In this document: positions 14,382 through 26,300 of the stretch, in pieces
Layout of the letters: each line of letters starts with the position of its first letter
How positions within the stretch are numbered: position 1 is the first letter of the stretch
Assembly: GCF_003254395.2 (NCBI RefSeq)
Contig: NC_037644.1
Span: 11,326,086-11,390,085 of the forward strand
Origin: Apis mellifera
Lineage: Eukaryota; Arthropoda; Insecta; Hymenoptera; Apidae
Length of the DNA: 64,000 bases
Direction: 5' to 3'
Made by a program: the position numbers and the translations under genes
The notes under the pieces: model-generated
What the model saw: the letters and a program-made list of their open reading frames with translations, nothing else
What the model was told of the DNA's origin: nothing
Database searches by the model: none

Positions 14382-17300
14382 CTCTCTGTTGTGCGTGCAC
14401 GTGTGATGATTAAAACAATCGTTACGCCCATTAATCCGACATCGTAATTACCCGTCGGATATTAGATTAAAAGTCTGACTGGAAATAAGAATCATTCGAC
14501 GGGGAAACTTAATCTTTCGTTCGCCAATTTTGTAAATGGGATCCGAATGTACAAAGATTTATAATTTCGTGGTAGATTAACAAAGTTAATCTTACAGTAT
14601 TTATATTATCCAGTTAATAGAAGATCGTTTAAGAATCTTTTAAATTATTCACAGATAAAATTCATTGACAAAAGTTTAACTTAACTTAACTTTACTCAAC
14701 ATTGACAGCTTTCACTTATAAATTCATCCAATATTTCCTATTGTAATTATCCTTAATTATTGCATGTACTAATTCTGATTAATCGTAAATTTTTAGAATT
14801 ATAGATAATCCTTTCTATCAATCCTTCAGCCGCACAACAAACACAACAGAATAAAGTTGTAAATCTCGATAGCTTCCTCTCAATTTCAAACTCTCGATAT
14901 TCGTAAATTAACACCTTTCCACTTATTCTTTAACTTAAAAAAAAAATAAAATAAAATAAAATTCCAAAGTTTGTAGATTTCACCTACAAACTTCTCCTTT
15001 TCGTTCCTCTCGAGTATCGCAGGAAGTCTGCCACGTGGCCACGCGTTAACTTTAACGCCACCGGTTGCAGGTAATTTGATAATTGTCGTAAAGTTTACGG
15101 GAACAGAATCGAGGAGGGGGTTGGTTCCAACTTAATAAAGAAATCGAACGGTTTAAATCATTTAATCGACGCTAATTCCGGATATAATTCTTGGCCCCCT
15201 CGGCGCGCGCGCGCGTGCACGGAACCATTGGCCCCGTTTCATTAACACAATGGCGCGGGATGGATAAACGATGGCAATAATGAAACATTAACGGCGCAGT
15301 CAATTCTGAAAATGACTACGCGAACGAGCGAGGGGGAGGGGAAGGGATGGGGGAAATAGTATATCGGCCGCTCGTTTCCCATTTACCCGAATTACCATTT
15401 ACCTATCAATTTGCCCCCGCACGGATTTCATTCATACGCGATTCCCGATGCTAATGGGTCCCGCGCTCATCGCTCGATCGATGCCTCGATCTCGCCCCCA
15501 CTCGAACGGATGGAATCCGCGATAAGATGAAACGCTTTTCAATCCGCAAATTCGTGAGCTCGTCAAAGTGTACAAATATGTTTTTAAATATTTTGCGATC
15601 GCTTCCAACCGACAATCCTTCGTCTCTTCGTATTTTTTTAGAAAAATAACATCGATCGATTTACAAAAAATCAAATTTTGAAAATATATATATATTAATT
15701 TGCAGAATACTTTGTAGTCGTGTTCGATCGAATTTCTGTATTTTTAGAAAAACAACAGTTGGCTGATCGATTTACAAAAAAATTTTGAAAATATATATAT
15801 AACGATTAAATTTGCAGACCAGGAAGAGGATATATAATTTAAATATTTTGTAATCGTGTTTGATTGAATTTCTGTATCTTTAGAAAAACAAGGGTTGGTT
15901 GGGCAACATTGATTTGCGAAGCATGTAATATGACTTCGTCAATTTTGAAAATTGGAGTTTACAAGTTAATAATTGCAGGTCGAATAAGGATTCAATCAAA
16001 TTTCCGTATCTTTAGAGAAATAAGGGTTCGTTGGCAAACATCGATTTGCAAGGCATGTTTTGAAAATACGATGAAATTTACTACAGGTGAGGAAAGTGTT
16101 TGAATATTTCTGACTGTGTTGGATGGCAAAAAAAGGATTCTTGTAACCTCGTCAGTTTTTGTAGGGTATTAAAAAAAAAAAAACAAGAAATGTAAATTGT
16201 AACTAAATATTTTTGTTGAAAAGAGGCTTAAGCATCTTGAGACCTTTCTTGCATCGAATATTGTACAATTACAATTGGATGAATGGGAATCTCGATTATC
16301 TGAATTGGTGTTGCATCGTCGCTATTATCATCGGTATATAATATAATACAGTAATAATGCGGTAGAACTCCATTTATGTGAATCTGTTGGGGACAAGCAT
16401 AATCAGGCTATTCACTATAATAGGAGACAATCTAATTCCCCTCCCATTAGCTGTGACTTTTTATCTCCAATTAATAGAAATTCATGTAAAATCATTTTGC
16501 GAGTATAATAACTGCCTTTGTCTGTTCAATGAATTAATCCTTCAATTATTTTGTTTTCAACGATTAAATTATTTAGCCTGATGCTTTTTTTTAATTTATC
16601 TCCTCGAGAGAGCGATAATAAATGAATTTTTCAACGTTGATAATTAAGATTTGAAACATCAACGATGATGATAAAATCGAAATAGAAACGACAAGGAAAC
16701 AAGAAGAATTAAGGAAAATGGGACATTAAGTTTAACATTAGCCTGCTATCATTTAATTAAAGCGCGGAGCCTTGTCATTAAAGAGAAACTGGCGTTAGCA
16801 GTTGCAACTGTAATGCGTCCAATTAACACGAAACTCGCGTCTCGCCAAATATTCCTGATCCCAATTACCTCTGAAAGACAGAGACCGAGCTCGATATTAC
16901 GTTTGATCGCAAACATGTTTATTCTACTTGTCGCGTACATTGATCTCGATGATATATCGAAAAAAAAAAAAATCTTGTCCAAAGAGACACGTTACCTTCC
17001 ATTCTCGAACAGTAAACATCGACATCGATTGTCTTCATCTTCTTTATAAAATCATTGTTATGAAACACGATTGTATGTCCTTGTATCAAAGGAAATATTA
17101 TAAATATAATACATTCTAAAAATTTATATATAATATAGAAAAAGAAAATAAGATACGATGACGATTCTTTTTCTATTCTTCATCGATTATAAGAATGAGC
17201 TTTATGCATAATCTACATGGATCTATGGAATATTATGTAGTTATATATAGTGTGATTGATCCTTGCTCAATATTCAATTCGTCACTAGATTATCACTTTA

Positions 17301-20300
17301 CGAAAATCGATCCAACCCAAAAATATTTGAATTCTAATAAAAGAAAAAAGATATTGTATAAGATGAAGAGACAATTTATACACGCGGAAATCGCGTGATT
17401 TCAATTTCACATTCTCTTTTGACTCGTATCTCTTCGAATACAATAAAGTTACAATGTCACAAGTGACATACATCAATGCCACGTGAAAAGTGGCATACAC
17501 CGATACAAAGAACTTACAATGCCTCGTCAGGGATGACACACGTCCGTTAAAGGTTTAAGTTTCCAATTTTACCTCATTTTTTTCCCCAATATTCGCTTGT
17601 ACACGACTCTCACACGTATGTGTGTACGCTCAGTTACAAAAAGATGATTTCTTACATCTCTCTGCAAATTTAACAATTAATAATAATTTCACGTAAAACG
17701 TATAATCCTAAATCTCGCGTGTTTCTATTCACTTCTCTCTATTCAATTTCTATTCTATTCATTATACAAAATTCCACAAGTTACCAAATTGCACATTCAC
17801 AATAACATTGTATCGCGTATGAACAAAATTTTCCTTAACTTGATTTTCTCTATCGAATAAATTTCCTTTAACCTCCCGCACTTTTGCGACCGACTGTACT
17901 GCCCTGTTCGATACATCCACGTATCCCCCGTACATCGAAAACGAATCCTCGAAAGCGTTTTTTTTTTTTTTTTTAATCGATACTTTTACAGCGGTCTCGC
18001 GATGACACGAGGCGCATGGAAACAGCGAATAAGCCCGATTCGTTAATGCCACGCGACCGCAGACAGCTCTATCGGGCTGATGCTTCGCGGTTTCGCGGAT
18101 CGACAGTCCGATATCGGCGGGGCACGGACGAGAAATTAAAAACAGGATACACCAGGAATAAAATACGCTTCGCTCTGGCTATCGTTCGTTACACCGATAC
18201 GTATATATATATATATTTATATATACATGTATGTATGTATGTATACCTGTTCCCAACCGATAAATTCGCCGTAACCACGCGGAATAACGTGTATTCTCGC
18301 GACTTCATTCGCGAGTCTCTAACACCGGCTTGCATTACTTTTGCCGGCCGATAACTATGCCACGCCGGCGAATAACAAGGCGCGCGATGAATAAATTAAC
18401 AACGGGGAATCATCCTCGTGGGGGGCTCTCGTTTCGATAAAATTATCACGTAGCCGCGTTTTATGAGTTTGGAGCGTTTCGACGGGGGCGTGGCCCCCGT
18501 TACAATTGTTGCGAATTAATCCGTGAATGCGAATTCTCTGGGATGATAATGCTAATATGATATTTTATTGTCGATGAACGGGTTTTCATTGTTGAAAATT
18601 TGAATGAAGGGTTGATTTAAAAAAAGGAGAGGAAAAAATGGGTAATTTTTATACGAGTATGGAGATGAATATTTTATGTTTCGAAATATGAACCTTTAAG
18701 AATTTTTTCTCTTTTTTAAAGCGGAAAGATCAGACAAGTTATTCATGGGAAGAAATCTCATGAAATTTTATCCCCTCCCCGAATATTTTATATTTTTATT
18801 TCGTAAACGAACTTTTGAATCGGTATCCACGAATATCGTAAAATTTTTTAGATTTTTTTTTTTTTAAAAGCTTTACATTAAGAAGATTGCACTGGATTTA
18901 TCTGGTAAACGTGTCCGTCTCTCATTCAGAAATAATATTTAAATTAATAAAACACGAGGTAAAAGGGTATATCGGGTGTATAATGGATGGAAAAATGTGC
19001 AGGCTGTTGTGGGCAGAAATTAAGTCAAAAAGCTTGTCTCGACCACCGCAAACTAGACGTTGATGTTTACCCGGCTACTTTTATCGAGCGTGCTAATCGC
19101 AAACTGTGTACCGCGCCAGTTTCGGTATACAAAATATCACGCATACCATTAACGTTGCGAAACACTTTTTTCCTCGAATCGAAATACTCGAAACGGATGA
19201 TAAAAATGCAAATATTTGTAATTTCTCATTAGAGAGAAATATCCGCAGACATAAAGACGTAAAAAAGATCTTTATCGTTCATCTTTCTTTCGAAATGAAT
19301 TTAGGATTAAATTAATTAAAAAACGATATTTCATTTATTGTTTTTAACGATATCTCAATGTATCAATTATTACATCGTTTAAAAATTTATCCAAAACGAA
19401 ACTTTTATTAAAACAAAAATTATAATAATTTATAAATAATACAAATCTAAAAATTATTTACCCCGAAACAGGTAAGGATCATCAAAAAGCGAACGTTCCA
19501 GGTTTATTAACCACAAGTAATATGACCTAATCTTTCAACCCCCTTCAACCCCCTCTTCATCTGCTAGAATCCGCTTCCTCGTGGATCAAGGTAGATAGGT
19601 TTCTGAACAAGGAGGGTTAAAATAGATCCGGGATGGATTCAAAGTCGAAGTGGTTGGAGCCGCGCATTAAACGGTAATCGCTATTGTTTCAACTCTTCGC
19701 GGAGGCGAATCGAGCGGCGAATCTTCAAGGCAAATATTGGCTCGGAATGTGGAAGGGAGAGAAAAAAAGAAAAAAGAAAACAAAAATGAGAAAAAAACAA
19801 AAACAAAAACGAAAACGAAAAATGGGGAGGGAGGGGCGAAAAACAATTGGAACTTTCGTCGAGCGAAAGCGCGAGGCTTTGATTTCGCTGCGAGAGGGAA
19901 GAAGGGTGAAAACAATGAGAGGAGAGGTATATATTTCGGGAAAGCCAAACCGAGTTTCATACGCGCGGATGCGTAGCCACGGTCCATTTAAATATCACCG
20001 GCCACTCGATCGCGCTCGCTTTATTTTTCCTCCCCCGCCCCGCCTGCAAAAATCGTTTACAATTTGCTCTGTGGCGTCTGCTTCAACCGATCAAATTTGA
20101 TTCGTTTCACCCTCCCCCCTCCCTTCCCCGTGAAACGGGAGAAGCCATCCGTTGAAAGTATTTTTTTTTTTTTTCGGAATTAAGGATAGTGTACACATCG
20201 TTCGAAGATTTATCGTATTTTTTTTTCTCTACGATCACTCGATATGAAGAAAAAGTGTATAAATGGAGTTAATTAGAATCTATTTATAATGTCGAATCGA

Positions 20301-23300
20301 TCGAACGCGTGTGTTTTACACGTGTTTGATATATCGATTGTACTCGTGATTAAAAATAAATGAACAAGGAAAGTGTGATTCCTCTCATCTCTGTACGATT
20401 CTTTCACTTTCATCGATTCGATCGTTTTGTAATCGTTGATTTTTATTATCGTGCAATCTTCCTGAAAGTTTTGCTTAATCTATGAAAGACAAGTTTAAAT
20501 TATTCCAATCATGAGAGGATCTTTTTAATTTTACGATATGAACTAATTACTCGATGAAACGTCTTTAAAATCGCACCGTCGAGATAATCCAATCTTTTTC
20601 ACCAATCATTTTTATTAAATTTGCATTGAATTTGTATTGAAAAAAAAAAAAATACTCCAATTTATACAATGTCGTATCACCATTTGTCTTTTTCTCTGTA
20701 GCAAAATGCCATTCAAACGCCATTGTATATTCGATTTAAATCAATGTGTCAAACATATTATTCAACGTTACGTACGTATTTAGTCGTTAAACACGGTCTT
20801 ACAAATTATCGAAATCGATTGCTTCATACGCAACGGAATACGCTTAATAGAATCGGGCCAATCAAACTGGGGGAATGAATTACTTTATTATAAATCCAAT
20901 ATTCGAGGCTCCACGATTACAGATTAACTGCTAATTAACGACTTACCATTAGCATAGCTTCCCAGGCCATCCATCGGATTGGCAACGGGGGCCGGCCCTC
21001 CACCCGGAAATAATCGGCTGCGTAAGCGTTTCTTCCGGAGCCCAGATCGCACACTTTCACCGTGTAACCACGGCTCACCAAACAATTCCTGCAACAAATC
21101 ATACGTAAATCATTAATCACTCAAAAGCGTAAAGCAGATTACGAAAGATTACGAAAGATTATTCGAATCACCCTCTCGGTTTTCTTATTTTCTACTTTTA
21201 ATGAAATTTCGTGATTGATTTTAAGGGATGCTCGAAGAATTTTAATGAATTTTCTTAGTCTCTTTAAAACTATAATTACTATTGTAAGTATTCAAAAATC
21301 TTTAGAATTTAAAATTTAAGACACTTTGTAAAACTTTTAAGATGAAATTGTATTAAAGATTGAAGAAGATGTTAATAATTTTTGGAAAAGATTCCTCGTC
21401 AAATCAGAATTCTCAAGTTATGCGAATTTTTTTTATAAAAGAAATTTGTACATATTTTTCACCAATTTTTTCCCTTCAATCGCGATTGATCTAATTGATA
21501 ATGTTAACTTTTTCCTGATATTATCTGGACGAGAAAGAGTTTCATATAATATTTCTGCTCGTTGCCTAAAACCGTGAACGATGTTTTTCTCCTATCCCGT
21601 AGCTTTCATCCGGGGTAAAATCCATCCAGCCCTACGAGAAAATATGGTAGATTCGAAGCTGTAATCCGTCTTCAGGGCCGAGTGGATTATTCCGGTTTCC
21701 CCTATCTCGACACTCGAACACGTAGGCCAATGTATCGCCGCGAATCGTGCTCGAAGGATTGTTTACGGCCTTGAGACTGGATCAACCCGTATCCGGAGGA
21801 GGGATAAGATCTTTTGGTGATCCATGTGCGTTTGACGCGTACGTTGATCCAGTTTGATAGAAGAACGTATATTTTCGCGCGACTAATTCGCTCTTTTTTT
21901 CGTGTGAGTAACCATTGAGAAATTGTGTGTGTGATTGTATTGAATCTGTTATAAATTCAATACAATCACATGTTGTATACAGATTGTATATAGAGGTTGT
22001 ATATAGATTATTAGGATAAAAATAAATCCATATAAGTTAAAAGGTAATTCTATCAAAAGTATTTGTATGCTTTTTGTATTTGTATGATTGCAGAAACAAT
22101 TAGTAGTTAAATGTTACTACAATGTTATCCTTGTTTCATGATAAAAGGATAAAATCAAACTCTTGGCAAACTGTACCAATAATTTTTTTTTTTTTATGAG
22201 TGAAGAGACAAATAACACGTTTCTAGGTTCAATATATCATTCAAGGAACAATGAAAACTCAGTTAGAAATAAAAATTAGTAATTACTTCAAGACAAACAT
22301 TTCCAATAACAATTCCATAATTACTAATTATTACATAAATAAACAGAAAGTAACTTTCTGCAATCATTAAACTTAACCATCACCAATGAGAACGATTCTT
22401 CCACGATACTTATTATAGATTGATCGATAAGATTAAATTATTTGTAACCACAATTTATCATTCTCTTCTCCTCTGTTTCCTAGGCCTTCCTCCTCCCCTC
22501 CAAGTATTCACGAGCTAATCACCGTTTTCAATGGCGAAAAGTTACAGAGGAAGGAGATGAAAAGGGGCGAACGACATCTCGAGGCTCTCGGGAAGCCGAA
22601 ACCATTTTCGCCGACGAATGGGAATCCAAGGCGGCGTCCATTCGTCTGTCGCGCGTTTTCGCGTATTCTATAAAACCGCGTCTGGCGTGGCGATTGTGGA
22701 GAGCCGTTTCGAGAGTCCCCTTTTAAGAGAGGCTCGCCTCGAGCTGGAAGCGACGATCGTTCCAAGTTTCACGCCGATCTCTGAACGTGAAAACTGCCCG
22801 TTTATCTGCTCGCTGTCGAGAGAGGAGGGGGAGAGGGAGGGGGGTTTAATAGGTAGCGGGTGTAGGAGGTATTCATCCCTCAGCTTGTGAAATGGAATGG
22901 ACACGGTCCTCGAGATCTCTGCGGATCTCTCTCTCTTTCGTGAAACTGATTCAACACCGCGGCTTAACGATCGCTTTAACGTATTACTATAAGTTTTCTA
23001 ATTAGTCCCTTTTCTGCTACGGAAAAATACCGTAATTCTCTCCTCGCTGACGATGAAAATGAGAGGGGTTTCTTTTTTTTTTTTTTTTCTTTGCAGAATT
23101 TATGGAATTTTTATATGGAGATATTTTAACGATGTATCGCACGATAAGTTAACAGAATTTGAAAACGTATTTATTTAGAATTTTATCAATAGAAGATATA
23201 AATATATTATATATCTAACTTAGATTAGATCTTTTGTCATTTTTCATTGAGTATGTTAAAATGTCGAGTTGCTTTTTCTTCGCTAATTTTCCATAAAATG

Positions 23301-26300
23301 TATCTAATAATACGTACTTTCTGAACTAATTATATATTATTCGAGGAAAAATTGACAAAAAGCTTTCAATTTCTTGTAAGATAATTCAACGTAAATTACT
23401 TGTGGTTATTTTTAGACCACTAATCAGAGTAAAATCAATAAGAATCAATAAGAAATAAACGTTATATTATATTCTTTCTTTCTCGTTTATGGAGCTGTGC
23501 AATGTTCAAAACTCGTTTCTGTAAATCAACCGGCAATTAATTTCATCCGCCACGGAGTTGCGATACCCTTTGTAATTAAAGTTTATGATTAGAGTTAATA
23601 ATTCGAGCACGTGGCCCAACCGTCATCCACTCCGCTTCGTTCCCTTTTAACAGCCGCGACACGTGGAGTTGGCAACGGGAGGTTGCACACGAGGGTCACC
23701 ACGTAGTTTTATCGAGGATTGGAGAAGTCGTAACTCGATGAAACTTCTCTCTTAAAACCGGAAGTGTGGCTTACTCTTCGACATCGAAACGAAAGAAAGT
23801 TGGACGCGTGTTAGTCGACGAGGGGGAAGATAATTGGCCAATTTGTCATTGTCTTTAGGGCGCAGTGGCGATTTATACGACGATGACTTCTTCACTTTGA
23901 TTAAGCGGTCGACTTGAATTTTTCTTTTTTAGAAGATCGAACGTTTGTTCCTCGGACGAAGATGCGCAGAAAATTAAGCTTTTGAGAATTTATATCGGTG
24001 ACGAATGTACTCTAACCATTGTTTGAACCATTCAAATGACAATTTGATTTCTTTATATTTCTTCTTTTTTTTTAAGTTAATGTACAAGAAATAAAAGAAT
24101 TCATTGATTTTGAAATTTATGTTTAATGAAAAAGATTTCATACTTTCACTTTTTTATTTTTAAAAAATAATTAACTTTCGTTCGAATCATTTCTTCCATC
24201 GAAATTAACTAACAAATTGTAGTAAGTAACTCGAAATAAATATCAATATAATTCAAACAAAAGTTACACCATTTATAAACCTGCAGGAAAAAACATTCGA
24301 ACTTCGATTTTCCATAAGCAGAATTTTCCTTTCATTCTCCAAAATACAAAGAAAGAACGAAAATAATTCCAAGGAAAATAAGAAGAGCAATCTCTTTCCA
24401 AAACTTCTTCCAAGCTTTCCCATTTAAATTCATTTCATTAAACAACCAAGCCGCTTCAAATTCTCTGCCCGCGTTAACTGCGATTACTGCGCTCGAACTG
24501 GCGCCGATCGTTACCACTGCCGGAAACACGTGATGACAAAACTGTGCTCGCTTCGAGTTCCCGGCCGAAATACCGCGCGCTGTGGAAGTTGCGAGCGCCT
24601 CGATCGAGCGGATATACGGGTGCAAAAGTAACCGGAAACTCGGCGTCCCGGAGAGAAGAAAGTCAGCCGGCGGAAGAGCAACGTCGGTTCCCAAACGTCG
24701 AGCCCAAACGTGGAATGACTGATCGGCTGAAGTTTCGACTTAAAGTAATCTACGAGAAACCTGTCTGTCGTTACCTTGTGGCGAGATCCCGATGCACCAA
24801 GTCCATTTCCTCGAGGTGTTTCATGCCGGATGCTATTTGCGTGGCCATGTAGATCAACGTGCCGAAACTGCAACAGGAAGAACGAGAGGCGGGTTTCAAA
24901 AGTTTTGCACGACGAAACTTGTGTGTGTGTGTGTGTGTGTGCACGTGGCGCGTACACACAAAGACGTATCGGCTCGCCGCAAATGACGACGTTGGTTTGG
25001 AAATACGTACGTATGGATCGGCCATTTGCATTAACGAGAGAGTTGGTGGCGTTGTTGTCTAGCGAAGATCCCAGTTGATGAAAGTTCGATCACGGTTCTT
25101 CTAATGGGTTCTTTTTAATGGTATGTACTATGATTTTACGTTTTTCGAGCGGAAGTAAAATTTGTAATAAAGGAAATTGCAGTAGTTGGAAAATAGGATA
25201 TTGGAATCTTGTATTCCTTTATTTCTCAGGAGACGTTTATTTTCTTTTTAATTTTTTATAATTCGTATTATTGAAAGTATTATTGAATATTTTAATTTGA
25301 TAAAAAATATAGAAATAAATCCAAGATTCCAAAGTTGGAAAATAATTTTATAAAAACTTAATATAATTCTACCCCTTTCTCTCAAACTATCGAGTCCACT
25401 GCAATTTCTATACGCTCACGAGGCGTGTAAATCCTAATATACTCACGGAGGGGGTGGGTTGTATAAATCCCTAACGTAACATCATCATTCTCGATTATCG
25501 TTCCAACGAGTCTCTAACTCTAACGAAAATATACGACAACATAGACGGGAGCGTCCATTCGTTCGAATACAACACCCACGAATACCTTTTTCGACTCGTT
25601 ATTTTGCATGCGCGGATTACGCGACAGATTTATTCCGGTTCACTCGCAATTCCTCCTAAAATGGAGACGCAATCTCAGTCTCTTCCAATACTTTTCCCCA
25701 AACGGAAGACATTTATCTTTAACTTAGATCTATTTCAATTACCCGACGGATGGAAGGAAGCGCGTCAAGATCTCTGTCAGATTTCGAGATCCAATCGAAT
25801 TCCGATTTCCCGGATTCCAAGCGTTCGAAAATTCGAAAATTCGAGTTATTGTAATTAGACACCGACGTCACGGAATCGGCATCTTTATCGCTGTAACGAA
25901 TCGCAATTCAAAAGAATGCGAAAAGGGGAACGAGGCGCGAATCTACTTTTATCGGCCGTGCGAGAAGTCGTTCCGTTTTATCGGCCGGACACGGATGGAG
26001 AAATATTTGCCACGGAGAAGTCGTCCGTTACGCAAATTTCCACTCGCTCGTGTAGATCGATACGGTTCGCCGATTCCGCGCGAAGACAAAGAGTGGATCA
26101 TACGAGATCTCTATCGGTCGGTTTTCTCTCTGCGCTTCGGGGAAAGGGGGGACCGGAAACGGACGCGCGCGAGAAAAACACGGCCCGCCCGACAGCTGTC
26201 ACGAGCACCGATCTCTCTCTCTCTTTCTCGTTTTCACCCGATTTCTCGTATTTCGAGCATTTTCCAACGAGGCGTGGATACGATCCACGCGTTGGGATCC

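Larger units (their letters stand above)
12630..20946 (-). other. Ddr intron, 8.3 kb
   Basis: GTAAGT to CAG. It contains long poly-A runs (13590-13616, 13831-13862), a 73-bp (TA)n tract (14305-14377), a CpG-rich block at 15020-15480 with a GC/CG run at 15203-15217, the four-unit degenerate repeat at 15631-16100, and a small GC-rich hairpin at 18482-18500. No nested gene supported. Confidence 0.85.

Noticed and set aside
15864..16103. Plus-strand frame with internal peptide repeat
   Set aside because: The peptide repetition is explained by the underlying degenerate DNA repeat; no other sign of coding.
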